Source of the DNA: Formosa sp030427735
Lineage (GTDB): Bacteria; Bacteroidota; Bacteroidia; Flavobacteriales; Flavobacteriaceae
DNA: 64,000 nucleotides
Direction: 5' to 3'
Assembly (NCBI RefSeq): GCF_051200825.1
Contig: NZ_CP195158.1
Location: 3,038,001-3,102,000, forward strand
In this document: positions 17,815 through 27,363 of the stretch, in pieces
Layout: each line of letters starts with the position of its first letter
Position numbering within the stretch: position 1 is the stretch's first letter
Program-made: the position numbers and the translations under genes
The notes under the pieces: model-generated
The model's database searches: none
The model's input: only the letters and a program-made list of their open reading frames with translations
What the model was told of the DNA's origin: nothing

Positions 17815-18996
17815 ATGGAAATATTATTACTTTTAATCTATAGCGGTATCGTTTGGCTTATCTTTTTCAAATTCAAACTATTGCCTTGGAACACCGTTAC
17901 GCAAGTTATTGTTTACATTATCCCTGTAATTGCTATTAGCTTTTTAATATTATTATTAAATATTGTAGCACCATCGTCTCACGATGTTCGCGTTTTAAAT
18001 TACAATGTAGAAGTTGTACCCACGGTAACCGGTAAAGTTATAGAAGTACCTGTTAGCCCTAATCAACATGTAAAAAAAGGTGATGTTTTATTTAAAATAG
18101 ATCCCGAACCTTTTCAATTAAAAATTAAAGCACTTGAGGCCCGCATACCTCTTTTAGAAGCCAAAGTAGTAAGTGCTAAAGCTTACGATAAAGAATTAGA
18201 ACAACAAATTGCGGCAGCAAGCAATAATATATCTGTAATTGATGCACAATTAGAATTAGCCGTAAAACGAGAGCAGCAAAACAAAGAGCTGGCCGATTTA
18301 GGTGCGGGCTCTAAATTCGATTACGAACAAGCGCAAGCGAACCTTAAAAATCTTCAGGCTCAAAAAGCAGTGGCCGAATCTCAACGTTTACAATATCTTC
18401 AAAAAATTTCGGCAGTATCATCCGATGGTGAATTATCTGAAATCACACAAGCTAGAGCCGATTTGGAACAAGCCAAAGCAGAACTTAAAGAAGCGCAATG
18501 GAGACTATCACAAACCACATATCTGGCTCCAGCCGACGGCCGCGTTATCAATCTTCAACTGCGTCCGGGTGCTATGGCCGTGCAGCTCCCCTTAAAACCC
18601 GTGATGTCTTTTATAGAAGATGAACAGTGGCTAGTGGCTTTATATAAACAAAATGAAATCCGCTATGTTCAAGATGGAAATATTGCCGAAGTCGCTCTTA
18701 AAACCTATCCTAATCATATTATAAAATGTAAAGTACAGCATATTGTTTGGGCCAATGCCCAAGGCCAAATTACCGCTAGCGGAAAATTACCCGACACCCA
18801 AGAAACCCATTTTGAAGAAGGCCGATTTGCAGTTAGACTAAACGTTATTGGAGAGGATAAAGACTTATTTCTAGCGCCTGGAGCTGTAGGACAAGGCGCC
18901 ATTTACACCGAAAAAGGTAAAATTATACACTTGGTAAGAAAAGTTATTTTAAGAGTTGGTACAAAACTAGATTGGCTGGTACCTAAATTACATTAA
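17815..18996 (+). CDS. HlyD family membrane-fusion (periplasmic adaptor) protein, YiaV-like
   Basis: This is a periplasmic adaptor of 393 residues. Two N-terminal hydrophobic helices (about 1-20 and 29-52) are followed by a biotinyl-lipoyl half (VTGKVIEVPVSPNQHVKKGDVLFKI), a long alpha-helical hairpin (about 105-240, QA/E-rich coiled coil), the second lipoyl half (APADGRVINL) and beta-barrel/membrane-proximal domains. The two-helix N-terminus and the RKVILRVG tail match the YiaV/YibH subgroup, which is genetically tied to DUF3302 proteins. It would bridge the inner membrane to the outer-membrane channel encoded one base downstream. No RND, ABC or MFS pump accompanies it here, so the cargo is unknown. 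Confidence 0.9.
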   Translation: MEILLLLIYSGIVWLIFFKFKLLPWNTVTQVIVYIIPVIAISFLILLLNIVAPSSHDVRVLNYNVEVVPTVTGKVIEVPVSPNQHVKKGDVLFKIDPEPFQLKIKALEARIPLLEAKVVSAKAYDKELEQQIAAASNNISVIDAQLELAVKREQQNKELADLGAGSKFDYEQAQANLKNLQAQKAVAESQRLQYLQKISAVSSDGELSEITQARADLEQAKAELKEAQWRLSQTTYLAPADGRVINLQLRPGAMAVQLPLKPVMSFIEDEQWLVALYKQNEIRYVQDGNIAEVALKTYPNHIIKCKVQHIVWANAQGQITASGKLPDTQETHFEEGRFAVRLNVIGEDKDLFLAPGAVGQGAIYTEKGKIIHLVRKVILRVGTKLDWLVPKLH

Positions 18997-18997
18997 T

Positions 18998-20395
18998 ATG
19001 CAAAAAAACATCTTTAAAATAGCACAAACCGGACTTTGTATTATTTGCATATTATGCATCTTTAATTGTGCCGTAAAACACCCCACTAACAGCGAAGATC
19101 TTCAACAAGAAGCATTCTCCAATTTTATGCTTCCTGAATCGTGGCAAAACAGTTTAGATACCTTACAAATACAAGAACATTGGCTAAGCACGTTTAACAA
19201 CCCTACCCTAGATACCTTAGTCGCCGAAGCTTTAATCTATAATCCTGACCTGCGCATTAGCAGCCTGAGAATACAAGAAGCCAATGGTTATGTTGAAGCC
19301 GCTAGAGCCGCACTACGCCCTGCCTTATCGATATTAGGAAGCGAAGCCACTAAATTAGGTGGCGATTTAGGAAATAACGGACTTAACGGTGGAATTCTTT
19401 CAGCATCGTGGGAATTAGATATTTGGGGAAAATTAAGAAATGCACGCAACGCCGAAATAGCCAATCAAGATGCCTTAGCTTACGATTATGCGTTTGCAAG
19501 GCTATCAATCGCTGCAATGGTTACAAAAACGTATTATTTATCAACCGAAACGTATTTGCAAATCAATTTGGCTAAACAAATGATAGCCCTATCCCAAAAT
19601 CTAACAACCATTTCTCAACAACGCTTAGATATTGGTATCGGCACCGAAATAGACCTTGTAATGTCTAAAGCCACTCTAAATAATTTCCAAGATGCGATGT
19701 ATCAATTGGAATTAGCTTACGATAATCAATTGCGAGCCTTAGAACTACTTTTAGGAAGATACCCTTGTGCCGAAATAGAAACCAACACCGAGCTACCTGT
19801 TGTAAACGCCAACCTTCCTTCAGGTGTTCCTGCTCAAATTTTAGAACGCAGACCCGATATTTTAGCTGCCCAAAACCGTTTTAATGCTGCCTTTTATCGT
19901 GTTGGCGAAGCCGAAGCCGCTCGACTGCCACAAATAACACTTACTGCAGGCTTAGGGTTACTCGATAAGCGGCAATTAGTACTATTATCTGATGCTTTTA
20001 GTAATCCCGTTAGGAGTATTGGCGGAAAACTTGTAGCTCCTATTTATCAAGGTGGCGGATTAAAAGCCAATGTTGATATAAGAACAACCCAACAACAACA
20101 AGCCGTAGAATTTTATAGCCAAACGGTATTAAATGCTTTAGCCGATGTTGAAAACGCTTTAAACGCTGTAAATGTTCTAGACGACAGAGAGCTTATTGTT
20201 AAAGAATCTGTAGCCAACAATCAGCGCGCTTTCGAGTTAGAACAAATCAGATTTAAGGTAGGTAAGATAGACATGCGTGATTTAATAGACCAACAAATGG
20301 ACTACTTTAAATCGCAAACCGATTTAATAGCCGTACAAGGCGAAAAAATAGTACAACGCACTAATTTATTTCTGGCTTTAGGAGGCAGTTTATAA
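18998..20395 (+). CDS. Outer-membrane efflux lipoprotein, TolC/NodT family
   Basis: This is a 465-residue outer membrane factor. The lipoprotein signal ends in the lipobox CIFNC (Cys near 24), as in OprM/CusC-type channels. Two OEP repeats follow, with typical phrases DTLVAEALIYNPDLRISSLR, SWELDIWGKLRNA and, in the second half, LERRPDILAAQNRFNAAFYRVG and ADVENALNAV. Three such protomers form a channel through the outer membrane and periplasm. The ATG lies one base after the HlyD stop, so the two are co-translated, and physical coupling of their products is a strong inference. The length is normal for the family and no defect is seen. Confidence 0.93.
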   Translation: MQKNIFKIAQTGLCIICILCIFNCAVKHPTNSEDLQQEAFSNFMLPESWQNSLDTLQIQEHWLSTFNNPTLDTLVAEALIYNPDLRISSLRIQEANGYVEAARAALRPALSILGSEATKLGGDLGNNGLNGGILSASWELDIWGKLRNARNAEIANQDALAYDYAFARLSIAAMVTKTYYLSTETYLQINLAKQMIALSQNLTTISQQRLDIGIGTEIDLVMSKATLNNFQDAMYQLELAYDNQLRALELLLGRYPCAEIETNTELPVVNANLPSGVPAQILERRPDILAAQNRFNAAFYRVGEAEAARLPQITLTAGLGLLDKRQLVLLSDAFSNPVRSIGGKLVAPIYQGGGLKANVDIRTTQQQQAVEFYSQTVLNALADVENALNAVNVLDDRELIVKESVANNQRAFELEQIRFKVGKIDMRDLIDQQMDYFKSQTDLIAVQGEKIVQRTNLFLALGGSL

Positions 20396-20422
20396 ATTAT
20401 AAAAACATGCATTCGTATTATG

Positions 20423-22759
20423 CTATTTACCAATAGGAATACCTACGCCAAAAAACAAACGCATTTTGTTTGTGCCATTAACCCAGGTTAAGTTTAAATC
20501 TATGGGCCCTAAAATAGAATTATAAGACAGCATAGCGCCTAAAGAAACCAAACTGCTAGTCTCTAAATTATCTTGCCACTCGCCCGTAGGTGTTAAAGTA
20601 TCGTCGATATAGTCGTTAAACGTTCCAAAACCCACAGTAGCAATATTTACATGGGGCGTAACAAACACTTTTTTCATCATTTGGTATTGCAAACCAAAAT
20701 TAACACCCATAAACTGACTTACAGGCAATTCATCTTCTAACAAACCATAAAACACAAAATCGTCCTGTCGTGGCCTTTTAAGATTACCTCCTAAATAATA
20801 ATTCCCACCATACCCCAATTCGGTATACGATATATCGCCATTTTTAAGAGCATCTATAAATGTAAACCCAAGGTTTGCCCCTGCAATAACAGTTAAATTC
20901 TTTTTAAATGTATTTACGTACATGAAACGTCCTCTAAACTTGGTAAAACCGTTTGTAACTCCAGACTCGTTTTCATCGACATCTGTATCTATAAAATTTA
21001 CAGAAGCAGAATGGTTTAAAGCCCTGCCCAATCGCGCCTCGAAATTAAGTCCGTGTGTTGGATAAAAAACTTCGTTAAGGGAGTTGTATACAAACTGTCC
21101 GTAAACTTCTGTTGTTCTGAATCTATAATTTACTAAATTCAATATATTAGGAATAACATTAGGGTCGGCTTCTGGCCTTAAACTGGTTTGCTGATACTCC
21201 AAGCCAATACCAACATAACTTTTTAAAGTGTTTAAATTCCTATTAAACTCGTTATTGAAGTGAAAATATTTATAATCCATTTCATCGGCAGCTTCACCAC
21301 GAATAAAAACATTTTGATCGAGACGCTCGCCATAAACTTCGGACCTGAACCACCAACGTTTATATTCACCGAATATTTTTTGATATTGCACTCTAAATTT
21401 TGGCTGTTCGGCCACATCTAAGGTTACTAAAAATCGAGACGAAGCACCAATTATATTTCTTCCTGTATAGTTTAGTAAAAGCCCTACACCTCTGTAATCA
21501 TCAAAATGAACGGCCAATTTAGCTTGATTATGGGCTTTTTCTACTGCAGTAATTTCTAAACCTATTTTATCGCCATCTATAATAGGACTTGTTGAAATAG
21601 AGCTGAATAAATTGGTTCCTAAAATTCTATCTATAACTTCTTTTCCATCATCGATCGTATAGGTTTTATTTACTTTAAGACCCGATCTGGACTCTACCAA
21701 CCTTAAATTATTTTTACTAACTCCATGATAAATAATAGAATCTAAAACCGCATGTTCATCAACTTTTGGTATAGCATGCGATCTTTGCTTATACGGCTTA
21801 AGCCTGTTAGCCAATGCTATTAATTGTTGTTCCTGAGCATGTGTTGCAACTTTCCCTTCTTCGTAAATGATATTACTTTTACCAAAATCGCCAGCTGTGT
21901 ATTTTAAATTGGGGACATGGTCTATTAAAATATTACATTCTTCTTTATGTTTTTCGGCTTGAAGGTTACTGGACAACATTCCTGTTTGGAACAATAGGGT
22001 TTGTATGTTACTTAACTTTTCTTTAGTTTGTAATCCACCGCCAACTTCGCTACCTATAATAAAATCGGCACCGAGCTGCTTGGCAACGTCTACAGGAAAA
22101 TTGTTCAACACCCCTCCGTCTACCAATAATGTGTTTTGATATGGTACAGGTTTAAACACACCAGGAATAGACATACTGGCTCGCATAGCCGTGGCAATAG
22201 AACCTTCGTCTAAAATAACTTGCTTACCGTTTACAATATCTGTTGCCATGGCACGATACGGAATAGGTAAATCATCGAACTTACTAATATTATATACTGG
22301 ATAGGTTAAAAAAGTAAAAAACTCTCTTAAATTTTGATCGTTTAATAAGGATAGTACAGGCTTTGGTTTTTTGTCCTTAATTTCAAAATCTATAACGTAG
22401 CGACCAAATTCGCTTTTTTCTTCGTTACTAACATTTTGCACGGAAACTTTTCCGCTAAATAACATGTCCCAATCTGCAGTACGGGAAATTTCGGCAATTT
22501 CATCGCCCGAATACCCAATAGCGTATAGTCCACCCACGATACTTCCCATACTGGTTCCCACAATTAAATCGGGAACAATCCCCAAAGAATCTAATTTTTG
22601 AAGTACAGGTATATGCGCAACTCCTAAAGCTCCGCCGCCACTTAATACTAAAGCAACCTTAGGCTTTTCTTGATTTGAATTAGATTCGCTCTGTGAATGG
22701 CATACTACAGACAACAATATAAAACATAGTGAGACCACTAAATTAATGGTTGCTTTCAT
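20423..22759 (-). CDS. Patatin-like phospholipase with POTRA and outer-membrane barrel (PlpD-like)
   Basis: This 778-residue secreted protein has a signal peptide (1-22, VVCHSQ) and a patatin domain at about 33-300. Visible are the oxyanion loop SGGGALG, the nucleophile Ser70 in GTSMG, and the second dyad residue Asp214 in VDGGVLNNFP. A POTRA-like segment (about 330-410) and a C-terminal Omp85-type beta-barrel (about 415-778) follow, ending in a phenylalanine-rich strand (RLFFGVGIPIGK). This is the architecture of type Vd autotransporters such as Pseudomonas PlpD, in which the barrel carries its own lipase to the surface. The membrane lipid substrate is unknown. The catalytic dyad is intact, so activity is expected. 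It is followed at 28 nt by the HAD gene on the same strand (upstream in transcription). Confidence 0.9.
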   Translation of the reverse strand: MKATINLVVSLCFILLSVVCHSQSESNSNQEKPKVALVLSGGGALGVAHIPVLQKLDSLGIVPDLIVGTSMGSIVGGLYAIGYSGDEIAEISRTADWDMLFSGKVSVQNVSNEEKSEFGRYVIDFEIKDKKPKPVLSLLNDQNLREFFTFLTYPVYNISKFDDLPIPYRAMATDIVNGKQVILDEGSIATAMRASMSIPGVFKPVPYQNTLLVDGGVLNNFPVDVAKQLGADFIIGSEVGGGLQTKEKLSNIQTLLFQTGMLSSNLQAEKHKEECNILIDHVPNLKYTAGDFGKSNIIYEEGKVATHAQEQQLIALANRLKPYKQRSHAIPKVDEHAVLDSIIYHGVSKNNLRLVESRSGLKVNKTYTIDDGKEVIDRILGTNLFSSISTSPIIDGDKIGLEITAVEKAHNQAKLAVHFDDYRGVGLLLNYTGRNIIGASSRFLVTLDVAEQPKFRVQYQKIFGEYKRWWFRSEVYGERLDQNVFIRGEAADEMDYKYFHFNNEFNRNLNTLKSYVGIGLEYQQTSLRPEADPNVIPNILNLVNYRFRTTEVYGQFVYNSLNEVFYPTHGLNFEARLGRALNHSASVNFIDTDVDENESGVTNGFTKFRGRFMYVNTFKKNLTVIAGANLGFTFIDALKNGDISYTELGYGGNYYLGGNLKRPRQDDFVFYGLLEDELPVSQFMGVNFGLQYQMMKKVFVTPHVNIATVGFGTFNDYIDDTLTPTGEWQDNLETSSLVSLGAMLSYNSILGPIDLNLTWVNGTNKMRLFFGVGIPIGK

Positions 22760-22787
22760 AAACAGAGACTAATTTTTTATTTCGCTT

Positions 22788-23858
22788 TTATTTATCAAAA
22801 GGATATATAACGCTCCAGTCGTCTTTCATGCTAACTATAGTCCATCCTTTTTTAGTGCCTTCATCTAGACCTTTATCGAAACCACCGATATGCGATTTTC
22901 TGTCGTATGCCCATTCTCTAATAGAATCGGTATGGTGTACGTAAAGCTTAAATGTTTTATAAGTATTGGCATCGGTCCATCGCAGCATTTGCAAATCGCC
23001 ATCTGAATTACCTGCTGCAAACACTGGCTTTTTGCCTATATAACGATTAATGCCCACGGGCTTGCCTTCTTTATCGTCTATCAAATCAATTTTCGGAAGA
23101 CGTTTTATTACTGGCTTTCCATCATTATAATCGTATTCCGTTTGTATACTACTCCCTACAACTTGCTCTGCTGGAATGCCATATACTTGCTCTGTCCAAG
23201 GTCTCATAAATTCGATACCGCCACCAGAAACTATAAAGGTTTTAAAATCTTTTGCCCTTAAATAATCTAAGAGTTCTAACATAGGTTGATATACTAACTC
23301 TTTAAATAATTTATCTTTTGTTGGATGTTTAGCAGTCGTAATCCAATTAGAAACTACAGCCTCAAATTCATCGGTGGTCATTCCTGCGTGGGTACTCATT
23401 AAAATTTCTATCAATCCTTTTTCGCCATACTCCATTACGGTCTTCATATCGTTCTCTAAAACAGCCTTGAATGGCTGTTTAGATTTCCATTCTGGATGTT
23501 CTGGTGCCAAAGCCTTAATTCTATCTAAAGCAAAAAATAATTGAAAATACAAAGGTTGCTCAGACCAAAGAGTACCATCGTTATCGAAAGTCGCGATACG
23601 ATCTGTTTCAGGAATAAAATTAGGACTTGTAGGATTGGTTACATCATCTACATAATTTATTATGGCTTGTTTACTTTTACCATCTACCCAAGAAGCTAGT
23701 GGCGCTTCTATACTATCGACTTCTATATCTTCTATTTCTATAATATCCTGATTTACATCTTTAGAGCTAGATTCTTGTTTACAAGAAGACAATAAAGGCA
23801 ACACACAAATTGTTGACCACACTATTAACTGTTTTATAGCATTGTATTTATTTTTCAT
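22788..23858 (-). CDS. HAD-superfamily phosphatase-like lipoprotein
   Basis: This 356-residue protein has a lipoprotein signal (LLSSC, Cys26) and a haloacid-dehalogenase hydrolase domain. Motif I is FDNDGTLW with nucleophile Asp92 and acid/base Asp94. A helical cap holds APEHPEWKSKQPFKA. Motif II is FIVSGGG, and motif IV is AAGNSDGDLQML. It is probably a periplasm-facing phosphatase anchored in a membrane; the substrate is not identifiable. It is transcribed ahead of the patatin-barrel gene with a 28-nt gap, so co-expression is likely. A joint role in lipid or phosphate turnover is only a guess. Confidence 0.84.
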   Translation of the reverse strand: MKNKYNAIKQLIVWSTICVLPLLSSCKQESSSKDVNQDIIEIEDIEVDSIEAPLASWVDGKSKQAIINYVDDVTNPTSPNFIPETDRIATFDNDGTLWSEQPLYFQLFFALDRIKALAPEHPEWKSKQPFKAVLENDMKTVMEYGEKGLIEILMSTHAGMTTDEFEAVVSNWITTAKHPTKDKLFKELVYQPMLELLDYLRAKDFKTFIVSGGGIEFMRPWTEQVYGIPAEQVVGSSIQTEYDYNDGKPVIKRLPKIDLIDDKEGKPVGINRYIGKKPVFAAGNSDGDLQMLRWTDANTYKTFKLYVHHTDSIREWAYDRKSHIGGFDKGLDEGTKKGWTIVSMKDDWSVIYPFDK

Positions 23859-24237
23859 AATTATATTTATTGATTTTAATAAGCACTTAAAGATAAAAAA
23901 AATTAGTTTCTAAAAGTTCAATACTATCTTGTAAAAGAAAATCCATGACAATCGGTTAAAAACCTAAAAGGCAACTTATAACTAATTGTTTCATTTTTAA
24001 TGCGATTAAAATTCTTAAACACAAGGTAATTACAAACATTCATATCCTTTTTACTAATAAACAATTGACCAAACCAAAACTAAAACCATAAGAAACAGAG
24101 TTTTACATAACCATTATCAAATCGTAAACTTTAACATTCTAAACACAAACAAACAGAAGTAGTTAAACAATTATTATTATATTTGCTTTGCTATTAACCA
24201 TAAAGACGACACGTCTTACCCCAAAAAAATAACCAAA
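23859..24237. other. Intergenic region between divergent genes with one -7 box
   Basis: This 379-nt AT-rich gap separates the HAD lipoprotein gene (minus) from the small membrane protein gene (plus). The only signal I can support is an exact -7 box TATATTTG at 24178-24185 for the plus-strand gene. I see no tRNA-like fold, repeat or open frame of note in the rest. Confidence 0.6.
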
Positions 24238-24597
24238 ATGAAACACCTTAATACCCCAAAAAAGGTTGTTCTTCCGCAACAACGTCTTGTAAAAAACAGC
24301 CGTTTATCTGTAATTGCCACCTGTTTAATTGGCTGTATTATGCTAACATCGTTTCACCTAACCAAACATGCCGGACTTGCTATTTTAGGCATTTGTTTTG
24401 TTTGTGCAGCTTTGGTATTTAACAGTGCATTTTTAATTAAATTAATAGATACGGTTCTTAACAAAGAAATTGAGCTAAAGTCGGGCATGATTTCTATTAT
24501 TGTTTTATTGTTGAATATTCCTGTGGCCTATGTTTATTTTCAGTTATCTTTAAATGTTATGGAAACGTCTGGATACAACCTTTTGGCATTTTATTAA
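24238..24597 (+). CDS. Small hypothetical membrane protein
   Basis: I do not recognise a named family. The 119-residue product is basic at the N-terminus (HLNTPKKVVLPQQRLVKNSR) and has three likely transmembrane helices: about 26-43 (VIATCLIGCIMLTSF), 47-70 (AILGICFVCAALVFNSAFLI) and 84-104 (MISIIVLLLNIPVAYVYFQ). A -7 box (24178-24185) and an A-rich leader precede the ATG, which supports expression. It is followed by an MFS gene 135 nt downstream on the same strand. Any link to that exporter is speculative. Confidence 0.7.
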   Translation: MKHLNTPKKVVLPQQRLVKNSRLSVIATCLIGCIMLTSFHLTKHAGLAILGICFVCAALVFNSAFLIKLIDTVLNKEIELKSGMISIIVLLLNIPVAYVYFQLSLNVMETSGYNLLAFY

Positions 24598-24732
24598 TCA
24601 CAACAGTACAACACCTTCTTTCAGAAGAATATACCGTGTTTTAAAAATCAAACAGGTTTAACAGAGCTGCTTCTTAAAAGTATTATCTTAGTTACATACT
24701 TTTCAACATTAAAAATGTTCTAAGATTGCACT

Positions 24733-26016
24733 ATGGCTTTAACAACATTCCAATCATTTAAAAGTAGAAATTTCAGATTGTTTTTTATGGGGCAATCGGT
24801 ATCGCTTTTAGGAACTTGGATGCAAAAAACAGCAGTAAGCTGGGTTATTTATAGCTTAACACAATCTAAATTCATGTTAGGCGTTTCGGTATTCGCAACC
24901 CTGTTCCCAACCGCTATGTTTTCTATTCTTGGCGGCATCACGGCTGATCGATATAATCGCTACCGAATATTATTAATCACACAAATATTATCACTTGTCC
25001 AAGCCATATTATTAACACTTGCTGTTATTTTTTTTGAAGAAGATACAGTATGGGCCATTATTGGCTTGAGTGCTATTTTAGGTATTATTAATGGTTTTGA
25101 TGTACCGGCCAGGCAATCGCTTGTTAGGGAATTGGTTCCTAATAAAACCGATTTACCCAATGCACTTGCTTTAAACTCTTCTATGGTAAATCTTTCCAAA
25201 TTACTAGGGCCTGCCCTAGCTGGTTTTATACTCGAAACTTTTGGAGACCAAGTATGTTTTGGGTTAAATGCTGTGAGTTTTTTAGCTGTAATTATATCTT
25301 TATTACAAATGCGATTACCTAAAGACAATCCTGTTTTAACAGAAGAAACCAACAGGTTAGACGACCTTAAAAACGGATTTAAATACATTAAACGTAATTC
25401 GGTTATTTACTCTGTTATTGTTTACGTTGCCCTTATGAGTTTCTTTGTTTTGCCATTTACCACACTTACTCCTGTTTTTGCAAAAGATATTTTTAGAGGA
25501 AATGCCACCACGCTAGGAATTATTGATGGCGTTATAGGCTTAGGCGCATTTGTTGGTGCACTTTTTTTGGCTTCATTAAAAAAAGGAACAAATCTAAGCC
25601 GCATATTAGCCATTAACACATTAATATTTGGTGTTGGCTTGGTTTTGTTTTCTCAAACACCTCAATTTGGGCTAGCCCTTGTATTCATAACTATTGCCGC
25701 ATTTGGAATGATGTCTGTTAGAACGTTAAGCAACACCATTATTCAATTACAGGTTACAAACCAATATCGTGGTCGGGTTATAAGCATTTACATTATGGTA
25801 CTCACCGCCATGATGCCGCTTGGCAGTTTACTTACCGGAGCCATATCGCATTACATTGGTGTACAAAACACTGTTTTAATACACGGTTGTATTGGTATAT
25901 TAGTCGCCTTAATTTTTGGTAAATATCTCAAAAAACAAAAATTAAAAGCCAAAAACAAAGCTAAAGAATTGGCATTGGTAGAAAGCACTACAGATGTCGT
26001 GCTCCCCCGATTGTAA
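24733..26016 (+). CDS. MFS transporter, DHA3/EntS-like group
   Basis: This 427-residue major facilitator permease has about 12 helices. The N-terminus (FRLFFMGQSVSLLGTWMQ) and the loop 2-3 signature GGITADRYNRYRIL, together with VPARQSLVRELVP in the middle, place it with the EntS/DHA3-type exporters that expel siderophores or macrolides. A basic cytosolic C-terminal tail ends the protein. The nearest genes give no clue to the substrate. Start and length are ordinary for the group. Confidence 0.9.
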   Translation: MALTTFQSFKSRNFRLFFMGQSVSLLGTWMQKTAVSWVIYSLTQSKFMLGVSVFATLFPTAMFSILGGITADRYNRYRILLITQILSLVQAILLTLAVIFFEEDTVWAIIGLSAILGIINGFDVPARQSLVRELVPNKTDLPNALALNSSMVNLSKLLGPALAGFILETFGDQVCFGLNAVSFLAVIISLLQMRLPKDNPVLTEETNRLDDLKNGFKYIKRNSVIYSVIVYVALMSFFVLPFTTLTPVFAKDIFRGNATTLGIIDGVIGLGAFVGALFLASLKKGTNLSRILAINTLIFGVGLVLFSQTPQFGLALVFITIAAFGMMSVRTLSNTIIQLQVTNQYRGRVISIYIMVLTAMMPLGSLLTGAISHYIGVQNTVLIHGCIGILVALIFGKYLKKQKLKAKNKAKELALVESTTDVVLPRL

Positions 26017-26143
26017 GTACAAATTAGTTTTGTTCTTTATTTGCAATGCGTTAATTGTTCGTTCCTTTTTATTAAATTCGCTTATTCATAAATTGAAAAG
26101 ATATTTTACCACAACCAGCACCAAAAACTAACACAACCAGCTC

Positions 26144-26887
26144 ATGAAAAAACACTTTTACATTATGGCGTTCTTAATACTTGTTACGCCACAATTAGCA
26201 AATGCACAAGCGGCAATTTTAGCCTTGATTTTTGGAGATAAAGTTGCTACCGAAAACTTTAATTTAAGCATGGAAATCGGTTTTCCAATAAACCATTTTT
26301 CGAATGTAGACGACTTAAAACGCAGAAACGGTATTAACTTCGGAATTGCTGGTAATATTAAATTTTCTGAAAACTGGTATTTGAGTCCAACAGTATATTT
26401 TATGTCCAGACGATCGGTAAAATTAGAAAACACGAGTTTAAACACCAACGACAGTTATATTAACAGTCTATATGCCAATACCACAGCGCAAATGAAAATT
26501 AATTACACCGATATTCATGCGTTGGTTACTTACCAATTAAGCGATTCTAATTTCAGGTTTGGCTTAAGTCCGCAAGTATCTTTTCTTAGTAAAGCCCGAG
26601 CAACTTACGAAGGGGCCGAAGGAGATTTCACGCAAAACATAGACGATTTTGTAAACAAAACAGATTTTGGGCTTATCGCTAATGTGGGTTATTTTTTAAG
26701 ATCTGGGCATCAAGGTAAAGGCATCATTTTTAATGTAAGATATTACCACGGCTTTACAGATGTTTTAAAAGACAACTTTGCTTCGGGCACGAACAACAGC
26801 AGTTACTTTGCCGTACATGTTAGCTTACCGTTTATTACCGAAGAATTGGCGGCTAAAAACAAAAAACCTTCCGAAATCAATCCGTAA
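26144..26887 (+). CDS. Outer-membrane beta-barrel protein, PorT-like fold
   Basis: This is a 247-residue exported protein. The signal peptide (ending QLANAQ) is followed by alternating amphipathic strands typical of an 8-stranded barrel: LSMEIGFPINHF, GINFGIAGNIKF, WYLSPTVYFMS, FRFGLSPQVSF, FGLIANVGYFL, IFNVRYYHGF. Such barrels are numerous in Flavobacteriaceae and mostly uncharacterised, and no catalytic residues stand out. It is a monocistronic gene with a terminator directly downstream. It differs from the genuine T9SS PorT at 53345-54088. Confidence 0.78.
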   Translation: MKKHFYIMAFLILVTPQLANAQAAILALIFGDKVATENFNLSMEIGFPINHFSNVDDLKRRNGINFGIAGNIKFSENWYLSPTVYFMSRRSVKLENTSLNTNDSYINSLYANTTAQMKINYTDIHALVTYQLSDSNFRFGLSPQVSFLSKARATYEGAEGDFTQNIDDFVNKTDFGLIANVGYFLRSGHQGKGIIFNVRYYHGFTDVLKDNFASGTNNSSYFAVHVSLPFITEELAAKNKKPSEINP

Positions 26888-26898
26888 TAAAACATAAA

Positions 26899-26940
26899 AA
26901 AACCTCTTAAAATAATATATTTCAAGAGGTTTCCTTTTTA
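26899..26940. terminator. Terminator between barrel and ankyrin genes
   Basis: AAAACCTCTT (26899-26908) pairs with AAGAGGTTT (26924-26932), followed by CCTTTTT. The A-rich left side lets it act for the convergent ankyrin gene too. Confidence 0.75.
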
Positions 26941-26964
26941 GACTAATTCAAAAAAAGCGTGTGT

Positions 26965-27363
26965 TTATTTCATAGCTAGTACCTTTTCTATAAGTGCTTT
27001 CGCTTCGTTAGCGTTTGTAGCTTCGGCATAATCTAAAATAGAATATCCCTTGTTACATTTCTTTTTTAAATCTGCTCCGTTAGAAATTAAAAGCTGAAGA
27101 ATTTCTACACGATTGTACTTTGCGGCATACATAGCAGGAGTAAGACCATTAGATTTTTGGTTTACATCTTCTCCCATATCTATTAATTTTTTTACAATTT
27201 CAATATCGCCCTTGGCAATAGAAGTGCAAAATAAATTAACTTCACTTTTGGTCATTCCTACTTCTAAACTATCAAAATTAGGATCGGTAAGGGTGTTAGA
27301 AGCTTGAATAGATGTTGTTAAAAAGCCTAAAGCGATTGCGATGATTACTGTTGATTTTTTCAT
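26965..27363 (-). CDS. Secreted ankyrin-repeat protein
   Basis: This 132-residue exported protein has a signal peptide ending TTSIQAS (about residue 22) and two to three ankyrin repeats: SIAKGDIEIVKKLIDMGEDVNQ, then GLTPAMYAAKYNRVEILQLLISNGADL, then GYSILDYAEATNANEAKALI. Ankyrin stacks bind other proteins; the partner is unknown and no enzymatic residue is present. A periplasmic location for a lone ankyrin domain is fairly common in Bacteroidota. It converges on the barrel gene, and the two share a terminator. Confidence 0.85.
   Translation of the reverse strand: MKKSTVIIAIALGFLTTSIQASNTLTDPNFDSLEVGMTKSEVNLFCTSIAKGDIEIVKKLIDMGEDVNQKSNGLTPAMYAAKYNRVEILQLLISNGADLKKKCNKGYSILDYAEATNANEAKALIEKVLAMK

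Noticed and set aside
23859..24237. Search for an RNA gene or riboswitch in the long gap
   Set aside because: No cloverleaf, conserved aptamer core or strong hairpin could be recognised.
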